DNA from: Candidatus Zixiibacteriota bacterium
GTDB taxonomy: Bacteria; Zixibacteria; MSB-5A5; GN15; FEB-12
Reading direction: 5' to 3'
DNA length: 64,000 nucleotides
Assembly: GCA_040753875.1 (NCBI GenBank)
Contig: JBFMDV010000005.1
Location: forward strand, 62,001-126,000
Below the pieces are notes generated by a model. The model made no database searches, had not been told where the DNA came from, and saw only the letters and a list, made by a program, of their open reading frames with translations. Below, piece after piece: positions 54,085 to 62,813 of this stretch. The translations under genes were made by a program, and so were the position numbers. Numbering within the stretch: position 1 is the first letter of the stretch; each line of letters begins with the position of its first letter.

Positions 54085-55208
54085 CAGCTCGACTTCTCCG
54101 AGATGGTACTGACCGTGGCACACAAGTGGCCGTAGAGTGCCTGGGCCTGCTCGAGGGCGGTCTGAAGGTTTGCAAGCGAAGGGTTGATATCGGCGGCTTG
54201 CTTATACTGCTCGACGCCCTTCTGCCAGGCGATCCGGCCCTGCTCGAGGTAGCATTGGGCGAGCTCCGCCTGAAGGTCCACATACGCCGGGTTCTTCCTG
54301 ATCTCCTGGGTCAGAAATTCGATGCGGTCCGTCACGGCTTTTTCCGAAGCCCACTCCGGGAACAGGATCAACTTCATATGGAAGCCCGCGAATTCCTGTC
54401 GGTGGTGCTCCTTTTTCGTTTCTCTGATGGACTTGAATGTGTGCAACGCCCGATTGAGATCACCGTCTTTCAGCGCCGCCAGACCTTCGTCAAGCGATTG
54501 CCCCTGATAGGCGGTGTTGATGAGTGACGCTTTGTAGAAGCAGTCGGTCATACGTGCGATCCGGTCCTGGGTCTGTTCCCGATCGGGGAACGCCTGGGCG
54601 TTGAGCAACTGAGCCAGCCCGAGATTGAAATAGGCATCGGCATAATACAGATTGATGCTGATCGCCTCCTCGAATTCCATGATCGCCTTATGACAGGCGC
54701 CATCGGCCAGAAAAGACTCGCCGAGATTATTATGGTAGTCTGCATATCGCGGGCGTTTCGCCACCGCAGCCTGCGCCGCAAGTATCGCCGTACGGACATT
54801 CCCGAGAGCCAGCTCGGTGAGAGCCAGTTGATTGAGCGCCTGGTGATGGTTGGGGTCGATCGACGTCGCAGCCCGAAACAGCTCGCGTGCTTCTTGATAG
54901 AACCCCTTATAATAAAACGCCGTGCCGAGGTGATGCATCGTCTCGGCCTCGCCGGACTCCAGAACCCGCCGGTACGACTGCAGAAGTGTTTCGATCTCTT
55001 TTTTCTTTTCTTCGTGCGACGCCTTCACCAGCGACAGCACTTCCTGCGGTCGGATGTCATCCGGATGGGGACAATTGGTGGTTTCAGTGAGGATGCCGTC
55101 CACGAAAATGGTCGTGGCCACGAGCCCCAGGTTGGCATCATTGGCCGTCTGGATCAGGTATTCTTTGTCCTTCTCGCGAAGTTTACTGCTCAGTCGATAG
55201 GTTTCCAT
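54084..55208 (-). CDS. TPR protein of the exopolysaccharide cluster
   Basis: I chose the ATG at 55208 (374 residues); an in-frame GTG lies at 55220. No signal peptide is seen. An N-terminal beta-rich part of about 50 residues (LGLVATTIFVDGILTETTNCPHP) is followed by TPR repeats in 90-200 (METMHHLGTAFYYKGFYQEARELFRAATSIDPNHHQALNQLALTE, in part) and further helices to the end. It is probably a cytoplasmic scaffold for the neighbouring kinase, with which it is translationally coupled. The N-terminal part resembles nothing I can name. Confidence 0.8.
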   Translation of the reverse strand: METYRLSSKLREKDKEYLIQTANDANLGLVATTIFVDGILTETTNCPHPDDIRPQEVLSLVKASHEEKKKEIETLLQSYRRVLESGEAETMHHLGTAFYYKGFYQEARELFRAATSIDPNHHQALNQLALTELALGNVRTAILAAQAAVAKRPRYADYHNNLGESFLADGACHKAIMEFEEAISINLYYADAYFNLGLAQLLNAQAFPDREQTQDRIARMTDCFYKASLINTAYQGQSLDEGLAALKDGDLNRALHTFKSIRETKKEHHRQEFAGFHMKLILFPEWASEKAVTDRIEFLTQEIRKNPAYVDLQAELAQCYLEQGRIAWQKGVEQYKQAADINPSLANLQTALEQAQALYGHLCATVSTISEKSS

Positions 55209-55279
55209 ACTGCCATTCACTCATCGGCATCCCCGAGGATTTCCACACATTCGAGGCGTTTGAATCCGCGCTGCTCCTC

Positions 55280-56281
55280 TCAGCGGACGTTGACGGTCGT
55301 GCCGCGGTCGTTTTGACCAAGTCGGTCTATCAACAGGATGACCGTGGTGGTCGTGGTGGCCAGGGTCGCCAGCGTCTGCACGTCGAGCCGCAGCCCCAAA
55401 AACCCACCACGTTTGGCCGGCACGATAAACGCGTCCTCTTTACGCATGGTATAGCGGGCAGGTTTCCCTGATTTTGAATACTTCTCCAGATCGTACTGAA
55501 ACGATTGGCTATAGAAGTTGTTGTCCTTCGTCAATACTCTTACGCGCTTCAAATCGGCATCGGCGCGTTCGCCACCCGCTGCGGCGATGACTTCGGCAAT
55601 ATCCATATTCTGCTGGAACTCGATCGGACCGGGACGATTCACCGCTCCGTAGACGAATACGACACTACGGCGTTCCTGGCTCTGGGCGAGGTCAGGCGAC
55701 GTCAGCCCTCCTGGCGTCCGCGGTATCTCGATCGTGTCCTGGCGGCGGATCTTCGGCAGTTTCCCGACCTGGCCGGACGCGATCGCAGCGCTGACATTCA
55801 CGACCTCGACTTTGCCCGCATCCTCGCCTCCCCTGATGATGGCAACTCGTGACAGGTCTCCGGTCTCCGAAGCCCCACCGGCTTCGTTGATGATCGTCCA
55901 CAAGTCAGGTATTTCTTCAAAGGTCCGCTTGCCGGGAGTGCGGGCCTGCCCGGTGACGAAAACGTAGTTGTGGTTATACTCAGTGACTCGCACAACAGCC
56001 TGCGAGATATTGGAATTAAGACGGGAGATCTGCCGCACGATGTCGTTTTGCAACTCGACTGTCGTCTTGCCAGCGGCATCGATCTGTCCAATGATATCGA
56101 GTGTGATCTTGCCGTCCTGCCCCACGCGAACGGTCTTGTTAAGGCGATTGTCCTGCCAAAACGTTACTTCCAGAGCATCTTCGGCGCCGATCTTGTATTC
56201 GGCGGCCCGCAGCGACATGCCCAGGCACAGGGCCGCCGCGGTCACCAACAACACCGAACGCGCAAACTCCATGTACCTCAT
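55280..56281 (-). CDS. Wza-like polysaccharide export protein
   Basis: I chose the ATG at 56281 (333 residues), 6 nt after GAGGAT; the next ATG (56272) is also usable. A signal peptide (FARSVLLVTAAALCLGMSLRAAE) is followed by the poly-export domain (YKIGAEDALEVTFWQDNRLNKTVRVGQDGKITL). Two SLBB-like beta-grasp domains follow (VFVTGQARTPGKRTFEEIPDLWTIINEAGG and VFVYGAVNRPGPIEFQQNMDIAEVIAAAGG). A hydrophobic Thr-rich C-terminal segment (LATLATTTTTVILLI) could be the membrane-spanning end. It lacks a lipobox Cys. Confidence 0.92.
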   Translation of the reverse strand: MRYMEFARSVLLVTAAALCLGMSLRAAEYKIGAEDALEVTFWQDNRLNKTVRVGQDGKITLDIIGQIDAAGKTTVELQNDIVRQISRLNSNISQAVVRVTEYNHNYVFVTGQARTPGKRTFEEIPDLWTIINEAGGASETGDLSRVAIIRGGEDAGKVEVVNVSAAIASGQVGKLPKIRRQDTIEIPRTPGGLTSPDLAQSQERRSVVFVYGAVNRPGPIEFQQNMDIAEVIAAAGGERADADLKRVRVLTKDNNFYSQSFQYDLEKYSKSGKPARYTMRKEDAFIVPAKRGGFLGLRLDVQTLATLATTTTTVILLIDRLGQNDRGTTVNVR

Positions 56282-56343
56282 ACGTATCCTCGTTTTCGAA
56301 AGTCTCCTCAATCGGCCGTCCATGCCCACACATTGGGCACGGC

Positions 56344-56373
56344 AATATAGCCCGTTTCGCTTCATCCTGTAAA
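56344..56373 (-). promoter_or_regulatory. Predicted promoter of the exopolysaccharide operon
   Basis: On the minus strand there is a -35 TTTACA (56373-56368), an 18-bp spacer and a -10 TATATT (56349-56344), 63 nt before the Wza-like ATG. Confidence 0.55.
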
Positions 56374-56405
56374 GCTTAAAACAGACGTGCACCCGGTGGT
56401 TCCAG

Positions 56406-58064
56406 TTACCTCTCGGTCTGGAGAGCCTGGCTATAAAGGACGCAGGCGTTCCGGCCCATGTCCTTCGCCCGTAACAGAGCCATGTCGGCCATGAAAATGA
56501 GCTTCTCCGTATCGGAAGCGTGGTCAGGAAAGGTCGCTCCCCCTTGCGAAATAGTGAAGTTCATTTCGAGGTCCGCTTCGGGAACGATGAATCGCGAACC
56601 TGCGATCTTAATCTGGAGGCGCTGCATGAACCGCTCGCAAGTGGCGCCATCGGCTTCCGGCATGATCACACAGAACTCGTCGCCACCGTACCGGGCGATA
56701 ATGTCGATCGCGCGGATCGACGTGCGTAGTATCTGACCCATCCGCCTAAGTACGGTGTCACCCGCCTGATGGCCAAATCGGTCGTTTATCCCTTTCAAGT
56801 CGTCCATATCGAAGATTATCAGCGCCAGCGACCGGTGATACCTTCGGGCGCGGTCGATCTCCTCGGACAATCGCTTGCAGAAATAGCGTTGATTCGCCAG
56901 TCCGGTCAGGTTGTCGGTGTACGACAGCGCTTCGACCTGCTCGAACTGTTCCGCGTTGTCGTACAACTCCTGGGTGGGGTGCTGCAGTGCCGCCAGCAGT
57001 CGTCCCAATTCGGCCGCAGGGCGCTCGCCGCTCAGCGCCAACAAGCCGGATCGGCGGGGCGATAATGGAAATCGCGTGAGAAACTTGATACCGGCTTCAC
57101 GCATTTGCCGCGGCCACGGCGAGCTTTCGTGATCGGATATCAGCGTATCGATTTCGGCCACCCCCTCCTGTCCAATCCGGCTCAGCAATTCGCTGAACCA
57201 GCGCCGTTCAGGTGCGGCCATCTTTGCAGGAAGGCCGCTCGATATCAGTTGCACCGCAGACTGATCATCCTTCGGCTCGTAGCAATACACCAGGCGGCTC
57301 AAGCCGAGTTCCTGCTGCACGGATTCCATGAGCCTGGGGACCAGACTCTCGGAATTGCGATGTCGCACCAGGCGGAGAATCGACGTAGACATGCGCTTGC
57401 TATCGGCGGTGGGCACGGCAGTGCGCTGCACCTCATCGGTCATCTTCTGGAGGAGCTTCTCGTAGCGGGTCTCGTGCCACTTGATGTGATACGCCGCCGA
57501 CAACGACTGCGCCAGCCCGGCCACCAGCAACGCGAATGTCGGCGTGATAGTGCCGAGCGAGTTCTTGACGAAATACACTCCATACAGGTTGTCCCGCCAG
57601 AAAATCGGAAAGAAGGTGTCCAGTTCGTATTCCTTCAGACGACTGGCCAGCAGGTCGGGGAGCTCTGCGCTGAGCGATGTTACTGAACGAGGGGCGAAGC
57701 TGTCACGCACACGCTCGACTATGGCCGGCGAAAATCGCATGCGGAAGTCGATCCGATTAAACCTCCGGATGCCGTGATAGTAGTTCAATTCAAGGAATCC
57801 GCGCTGCTTGCGAAGGAAGACTATGCGTTCGCATGCAAAGGTGGATTTCAGGAGTTCCGATACTTTGCCGGCAACCACCTGGATCGTACCTTCAACGCTG
57901 TTGGTACGCAAAAAATCGATGAATTGGGCGACATCCATCCGTTCGATAGCGGACTGTCGCTGTTTCTCGGCGCGGATTCGGGTGAAAAGCAGAAACGACA
58001 GCACCACCACCAGGATGCCCAGTAGGATGATAAGGGCCAATTGGGTGTCGAGTGCCAAGTCCAT
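56406..58064 (-). CDS. Membrane-anchored diguanylate cyclase (GAF-GGDEF)
   Basis: I chose the ATG at 58064 (552 residues), about 10 nt after GGAGAG. One TM segment (about 8-28) is followed by two GAF-like regions (about 45-180 and 215-370). The GGDEF domain (about 385-550) has NRFGHQAGDTVLRRMGQ-type Mg residues in DDLKGINDRFGHQAGD and an intact active site, RYGGDEFCVIMPEADG. No RxxD inhibitory site precedes it at the usual place (the five residues before are IIARY). It should make cyclic di-GMP. Its place just upstream of the export genes suggests control of polysaccharide output. Confidence 0.93.
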   Translation of the reverse strand: MDLALDTQLALIILLGILVVVLSFLLFTRIRAEKQRQSAIERMDVAQFIDFLRTNSVEGTIQVVAGKVSELLKSTFACERIVFLRKQRGFLELNYYHGIRRFNRIDFRMRFSPAIVERVRDSFAPRSVTSLSAELPDLLASRLKEYELDTFFPIFWRDNLYGVYFVKNSLGTITPTFALLVAGLAQSLSAAYHIKWHETRYEKLLQKMTDEVQRTAVPTADSKRMSTSILRLVRHRNSESLVPRLMESVQQELGLSRLVYCYEPKDDQSAVQLISSGLPAKMAAPERRWFSELLSRIGQEGVAEIDTLISDHESSPWPRQMREAGIKFLTRFPLSPRRSGLLALSGERPAAELGRLLAALQHPTQELYDNAEQFEQVEALSYTDNLTGLANQRYFCKRLSEEIDRARRYHRSLALIIFDMDDLKGINDRFGHQAGDTVLRRMGQILRTSIRAIDIIARYGGDEFCVIMPEADGATCERFMQRLQIKIAGSRFIVPEADLEMNFTISQGGATFPDHASDTEKLIFMADMALLRAKDMGRNACVLYSQALQTER

Positions 58065-58093
58065 CAGAGTGATCACTCTCCGACTCTACAAGT

Positions 58094-58121
58094 AATATAC
58101 CGGCTCGGTGCACGCTGTCAA
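58094..58121 (-). promoter_or_regulatory. Predicted vegetative promoter of the diguanylate cyclase gene
   Basis: On the minus strand there is a consensus -35 TTGACA (58121-58116), a 16-bp spacer and a -10 TATATT (58099-58094), 29 nt before the ATG. Confidence 0.7.
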
Positions 58122-58140
58122 TCTAAAATTCGACAAGGAC

Positions 58141-58389
58141 TTACACCCGGCGACGGGCATAGCGAAAACGGGAACGTTTGAGCAGCAACTTGTGCCGTCG
58201 CAAGACGCCAAAGATGCGCCACCAGCTCACCAGTGGCGCATTCGGCGCCCGATTCAGCTCACGACGAAGGTCGGCGATTGTGGCAAAGGGATCCTGCCGG
58301 ACTAAGCGAAGAACGCGAGTATCCAGATCGGATGTGGCCGGTTCGGCCATATCGTCGAAAAAGGAGACGCTCGCCTCATGGTGCGGCAA
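58141..58389 (-). CDS. Small basic hypothetical protein with helix-turn-helix-like pattern
   Basis: The frame gives 82 residues from a TTG at 58389, or 69 from the ATG at 58350; neither start has a strong ribosome site. The sequence TRVLRLVRQDPFATIADLRRELNRAP has the pattern of a winged-helix/HTH segment. The C-terminus is very basic (RRHKLLLKRSRFRYARRR). This would suit a nucleic-acid-binding protein. It lies 38 nt after the STAS gene and may be cotranscribed with it. I do not recognise the family. Confidence 0.5.
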   Translation of the reverse strand: MPHHEASVSFFDDMAEPATSDLDTRVLRLVRQDPFATIADLRRELNRAPNAPLVSWWRIFGVLRRHKLLLKRSRFRYARRRV

Positions 58390-58427
58390 GCTCGCCTGAC
58401 TGAGCGTCTCAATAACGGTCAGCCGAG

Positions 58428-58823
58428 TTACTTCCCGGCTTTTTTTTTTGGTTCTTCGTGGGGAGCAGTGAAATCAAACGTCGTGCGCGCCTCATCCATG
58501 CTTGGGTAAGCATGCAGGACATTGTCGAATTCGAGCAGCTCGTATATCTCCCGCACGTTGGGGATCATACCTGCCAGCTTGATGTCACCGCCGCGAGACC
58601 GTACGTCCTTGATGTGTGAAATGAATATCCCCCATCCGGCCGAGGAGATATAGTCAACACCCGCCAGATCGAGAATGAGGCGATAGCGCCCCCGCTTGAG
58701 GAGCGAGTCTATGACTTCCTCAAGTTCCCCTGCCGTCAGCGTGTCGATGACGCCATCTACTCTGATCTCTGAGACAGCTCGTTCCGGTCCGCTCTCCGAC
58801 AACGAAATGCTGATAGACTCCAT
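58428..58823 (-). CDS. STAS-domain anti-sigma factor antagonist (SpoIIAA/RsbV-like)
   Basis: The product has 131 residues. The STAS fold has VDGVIDTLTAGELEEVIDSLL, LILDLAGVDYISSAGWGIFISHI and GGDIKLAGMIPNVREIYELLEFDNVL. The phosphorylatable Ser is expected in DYISSAGWG. In partner switching the unphosphorylated form binds an anti-sigma kinase. The gene follows an RsbW-RsbU-type fusion by 132 nt. Ten consecutive A residues encode the KKK near the C-terminus (58440-58449). Confidence 0.93.
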   Translation of the reverse strand: MESISISLSESGPERAVSEIRVDGVIDTLTAGELEEVIDSLLKRGRYRLILDLAGVDYISSAGWGIFISHIKDVRSRGGDIKLAGMIPNVREIYELLEFDNVLHAYPSMDEARTTFDFTAPHEEPKKKAGK

Positions 58824-58955
58824 CGCCCGCTATTCGCTTTCCGCCCGTAATTTCACCCGCCCAATCAACCACAACCCTGCCATGGCCGCAAGCAAAATCG
58901 TGTGGTGCAGGCTCGTGGATCAGGAGTGAGCAATGGAGGGGTAATGAGTCACTGG

Positions 58956-60923
58956 TCAGTCCGACTGGCGGACAGCCTGAGCCATAATGAACGTGATGTC
59001 ATCGGCCTGTTTGACGAATCCGGAAAAGGAATCGAGCTCGTTCACCAGTTCCGCCGACAGCCACCCAAGGCTGGGCGGGTGCCCGTTGCGCAAGTGATCG
59101 GCCATGAAACGTGCCAGGCGGTCGAAGCCGTATTGATGATGTTCGTTGTCGGTGGCTTCGGTGACACCATCAGTGTAGATGAAGAACAGGTCGCCAGGTG
59201 CGAGATCAAGTGACAACTCTTCGAGTCCCTCGGAGAACCCCTTGCCCAAAGTAACATCAACGCCCAACGGCATGCCACCCGGATTGACCCGGATCAGTTC
59301 GCGGCTGGAAGCACGATAAAAAAGCATCGGCGTATGCCCCGCGGAGACAACATGGATGCGCCGGTGGCGGGCATCGTACAACACCATTAGGACCGTGATG
59401 AACATTCCAGGCGGGACGTTTTTCACGAGGTAATCATTGACCGACAGCATTGTCTGGCGGACCGACACGGCGTTTTTGGCCTGGATCTGAATGACCGTGC
59501 GGAGCATTGACATGACTAGCGAAGCCGGCACCCCTTTCCCGGAAACGTCTGCGACCACCAGACAGTATCGATCCTCGCCGATGGCGAACACGTCGTACAG
59601 GTCTCCGCCCACCATTGAGGCGGCGCGATAAAACGTCTCGATCTCCATGCCGGGGAGCTGTGGCAACTGCTGCGGGAGAAGTGTCTTCTGGATCTGTGAG
59701 GCGACCTCGATCTCTTTGGCCATCTTCTCCCGTTCGATAACATTGCGACGGTCCCGGCTCAGCCGGGTCATCATGTCGTTCAGAGCGCGACTGATCTCGA
59801 AGAACTCGTCGGCTCCCTCCAACGGCAGTTCGGTTTCAAGATCACCCGATGAGAACCGGCGCACGCGCTCGGTGATTTTGGCGATCGGCTTGACGAAGTA
59901 GTTAGAAAGCAGGTATATCCCGCAAATACCGATAAAGAGCAGCCCGGCGGTCACCACCAGCGTTTTGCGCCTGGCATCGGCAAGCAAGGTGTGCATCTGT
60001 TGTGACGAGTACGTGACATGAACGAGACCGAGCGTCCGTTCACCCGTCTTGATCGGCAGCGCGACATAGTTCATGCCCGCCCCGCCTGATTCGAAACGGA
60101 CCGGTTCCCCGATCGCATCGGACGCCACTTCCGCCGGTACCCGATACGGTTTGCGGATATTGCGGATGTCCTCGGAATGCGCCATGATGAGTCCGGCGTT
60201 GTCCGTGAGGACGACCTGCCGGAGCATGGGGTTGGACCGTACGTAACTGACGATCAATTCGTCGAACTCGACATCGCTCCGCCGATTCAGAATGTACCCG
60301 GCCGCCTGATCCGCGATGGTTTTGCCGAGCGCCTCGACCGTCTGATCGAGATGAGCATACACTTCCCGGGTGGTGCGGCTGTCGACATAGTAAAAGGCCC
60401 CGGCCACGATCAGGCTGACGATGAAGAAGGTCCAGAACGAGAACTTGACCCGAAGCGTGAACAGGCGCCGGAGAAGCGGCGGCGCCGACGTAAACGGCTT
60501 CTCGATCCGTTTGATCATGCGCAGCTCGTTGTAGCCGCCCGATGAGATATACTCCACGGAATCCATGATCTTCTGGATCATGTAAAAGCCGAGCCCGCCT
60601 TTGCGCCCGGACTCGACCAGCTTGGCGAGGTCGACCCGCCCGCCTCCCTGCGGTTCAAACGATCGGCCGGAATCTATCAGCGAAAACGCGATGAGCCGTT
60701 TGTAAATGACGATCCGAAAACGCAGCAGCCCCTTTTCGTACAGGTAGGCGTGGCGAATGATATTGGTCGCCCCTTCCTCGAGTGCGAGCAGGACTGATGC
60801 CGTATCCTTCTGCGGCATGTTGGCCGCTGTGCAGCTTTCTTTCGCCAGCCGGCGTATCCCCTCCAGATATCTCTCTTCAGCTGGGAATTCGGCGTCGATC
60901 TCTTTGATGGGGCGGTTGAACAT
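58956..60923 (-). CDS. Fusion of RsbW-type ATPase, membrane sensor, HAMP and SpoIIE-type PP2C phosphatase
   Basis: The product has 655 residues. Residues 1-145 are an RsbW/SpoIIAB-like HATPase with N-box ALEEGATNIIRHAY, G1 DSGRSFEPQ and G2 GGLGFYMIQKIMD. TM1 lies at about 160-182 and TM2 at about 315-338, enclosing a periplasmic sensor of about 130 residues. HAMP follows (KPIAKITERVRRFSSGDLE). The PP2C domain has its metal aspartates in SMVGGDLYDVF, VADVSGKGVPASLVMS and FIYTDGVTEATD. One chain thus carries a possible kinase and a phosphatase for a STAS protein, and the gene next to it encodes one. Confidence 0.9.
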   Translation of the reverse strand: MFNRPIKEIDAEFPAEERYLEGIRRLAKESCTAANMPQKDTASVLLALEEGATNIIRHAYLYEKGLLRFRIVIYKRLIAFSLIDSGRSFEPQGGGRVDLAKLVESGRKGGLGFYMIQKIMDSVEYISSGGYNELRMIKRIEKPFTSAPPLLRRLFTLRVKFSFWTFFIVSLIVAGAFYYVDSRTTREVYAHLDQTVEALGKTIADQAAGYILNRRSDVEFDELIVSYVRSNPMLRQVVLTDNAGLIMAHSEDIRNIRKPYRVPAEVASDAIGEPVRFESGGAGMNYVALPIKTGERTLGLVHVTYSSQQMHTLLADARRKTLVVTAGLLFIGICGIYLLSNYFVKPIAKITERVRRFSSGDLETELPLEGADEFFEISRALNDMMTRLSRDRRNVIEREKMAKEIEVASQIQKTLLPQQLPQLPGMEIETFYRAASMVGGDLYDVFAIGEDRYCLVVADVSGKGVPASLVMSMLRTVIQIQAKNAVSVRQTMLSVNDYLVKNVPPGMFITVLMVLYDARHRRIHVVSAGHTPMLFYRASSRELIRVNPGGMPLGVDVTLGKGFSEGLEELSLDLAPGDLFFIYTDGVTEATDNEHHQYGFDRLARFMADHLRNGHPPSLGWLSAELVNELDSFSGFVKQADDITFIMAQAVRQSD

Positions 60924-60983
60924 ACCGGTGAAGGTATCCGAGATTGCCTCAGCTATCGACTAAAAACCGGCCGTATCGATCTT

Positions 60984-62813
60984 TTAGTCGGGTTTCTCTG
61001 CTTTCAAGCGGAGTCTGGCTTGTTCGAGGTTATCCCTGGCGTTGGCGTTGTCAGGATACGCTTCGAGCACCTTCTCCCACGCCTCGATTGCCTGTTCGTA
61101 GTCTCTGTTGCGCATGTGGCGCAAACCATCGAGGTAGAGCGGCCATATCTGTTTGTCGCGCTGGAGATCCTCGAGCGTCGAGGCCTGCCGGGGCTGAGTC
61201 GTGAGTTTGTGCATGTACTCCAAAGCCAGCGGCTCTTCGGGATTAGCCTTGAGCACCGCCTGGAACTGCCTCGTAGCATCATTGAAGCGTCCCTTGTTGT
61301 ACAGGGCGATTCCCAGGTTGAGCTGCTGGGCAACGTCGAGGCTCGAAAGCGCTTTGGCGCGGGCCTGACGCACCTCAGCATTGGTGGAATCAAGCTCAAG
61401 CACGCGAGAGTAGGCGGTGATGGCATCGAGGGTCCTTCCCTGCTCGGATGCTGTCCGCGCCGACTGCAGTGTACGCTCGATTTCGTCGCTCCGTGCGGCT
61501 TGAATCTGCTCCTGAAGGACACTTGCCTCGGCGTTGTTGGGATCGATGTCGAATATCAAGGCCAGCAGGTCGCTGGCCGCGGAATAGTATTTCTTGTCAT
61601 AAAATGCTTTGGCCTGATCGAAATAAGCGGCGATCGATCTCTCCATTTCCGACCGCGCCTGCTGGATCCGCTGCTCTTCCTCGCGCTGCACCCGGAGAGC
61701 ATTGTCGACCGCGGCCACCGTACCGATCACTTCCTGGTTGTTTTCGTCGAACGCCAGAGCGCGCTGAAAATTGGCCAGCGCCGAATCGAGCCGGAACTGG
61801 CGGTAGAATTCATCCCCTTTTCTCTTATAAAACTCAAACTGTCGTTTCCGCTCGTCCTCAAGCAGTCGCGTGCCGCGCTGCGCCTCTTCGGCCGCCCGCC
61901 GGGCCTCCTGCTGAGTCATGGACTCCCCGATCAAGAAGGAGAGAGTGAAACGGTGGCTGTCCTGCAGGTACTTGATCAGCTTGTAGGCGTAATCGATTTT
62001 CACATGCCCTTTGGCCAATCCGGCGCCGAAGGAGAGATTGTCCCTGTCGTAGCCACAGCGCAACGCATAGTTCTCGTAGAATAGTAACTCACCACCGGCG
62101 TGTATTTTGGTCGAGCGATGTTCAACCATTTCCAGATCACAAGTCGCCGTCAATTTCATGGTCCTCGACAGCCCCACGGAGTGCAGCGAGGCGCCGCCCA
62201 CAACCGATAGCGGCACATCTTCAGTCGCCGAATCCAGCATAAGGCGTGGCGGGACCAGATCGTGCATGGCAAGCCCAAACGAGAGGTGATGATGCGGTGC
62301 GATCTTGAAACCAAGATCGCCGCCGATGCCGTAGTCGGAAAACTCACCCAACGACTGATTGACTATTTTCAGGCTCAAACCGACCGAGATGTTCTGTTCG
62401 AGCCGGCGACCGTACGACAGCAGGAACTGCCAGGTGGCATAGTCGAAACGGCCCAGATCGACATAGTTCCGACGGCGAATCAGATCTCCGGTCCCCGCCC
62501 GCATGAAGCCAACGCCGAATCCGGTCCGCTGCGTGACCGGGTAGACCCAGGAGACGGCATCGAAAATGGTCCCCTCAAAAAGTGTCGCATGCATGAGAGA
62601 AACCTGCTGGAAATCGACATCCGGCAATGCCGATGGATTGTAGTAGACAGCCGAGGCGTCGTTGGCCAGCGACGTATAGCCGCCTCCCATTCCAAGCGCC
62701 CGCGAGCCGACGCCAAGCGAGAAAATGCTCTCACGTCCGGCATCATCAGCCATCGCGACAACCGGGACAGCAGAAAGGGCGCACAGCATCAGTAGCCGGT
62801 AGCAGTGATTCAT
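60984..62813 (-). CDS. PorV/PorQ-family outer-membrane protein fused to TPR repeats
   Basis: The product has 609 residues. A signal peptide (NHCYRLLMLCALSAVPVVAMA) is followed by a barrel domain (about 25-300). Its start SIFSLGVGSRALGMGGGYTSLANDASAVYYNPSAL is the hallmark of the PorV/PorQ (UPF0164) family, related to FadL-type barrels. Residues 320-605 are TPR-like and charged (FEFYKRKGDEFYRQFRLDSALANFQRALAFDENNQEV). It overlaps the sorting-tail gene by 4 nt. In FCB bacteria PorV helps deliver sorting-tail proteins, so linkage to such a gene fits. Confidence 0.9.
   Translation of the reverse strand: MNHCYRLLMLCALSAVPVVAMADDAGRESIFSLGVGSRALGMGGGYTSLANDASAVYYNPSALPDVDFQQVSLMHATLFEGTIFDAVSWVYPVTQRTGFGVGFMRAGTGDLIRRRNYVDLGRFDYATWQFLLSYGRRLEQNISVGLSLKIVNQSLGEFSDYGIGGDLGFKIAPHHHLSFGLAMHDLVPPRLMLDSATEDVPLSVVGGASLHSVGLSRTMKLTATCDLEMVEHRSTKIHAGGELLFYENYALRCGYDRDNLSFGAGLAKGHVKIDYAYKLIKYLQDSHRFTLSFLIGESMTQQEARRAAEEAQRGTRLLEDERKRQFEFYKRKGDEFYRQFRLDSALANFQRALAFDENNQEVIGTVAAVDNALRVQREEEQRIQQARSEMERSIAAYFDQAKAFYDKKYYSAASDLLALIFDIDPNNAEASVLQEQIQAARSDEIERTLQSARTASEQGRTLDAITAYSRVLELDSTNAEVRQARAKALSSLDVAQQLNLGIALYNKGRFNDATRQFQAVLKANPEEPLALEYMHKLTTQPRQASTLEDLQRDKQIWPLYLDGLRHMRNRDYEQAIEAWEKVLEAYPDNANARDNLEQARLRLKAEKPD

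Noticed and set aside
61020-62084. Open frame of 354 codons on the plus strand
   Set aside because: It is antisense to the TPR part of the PorV-like gene.
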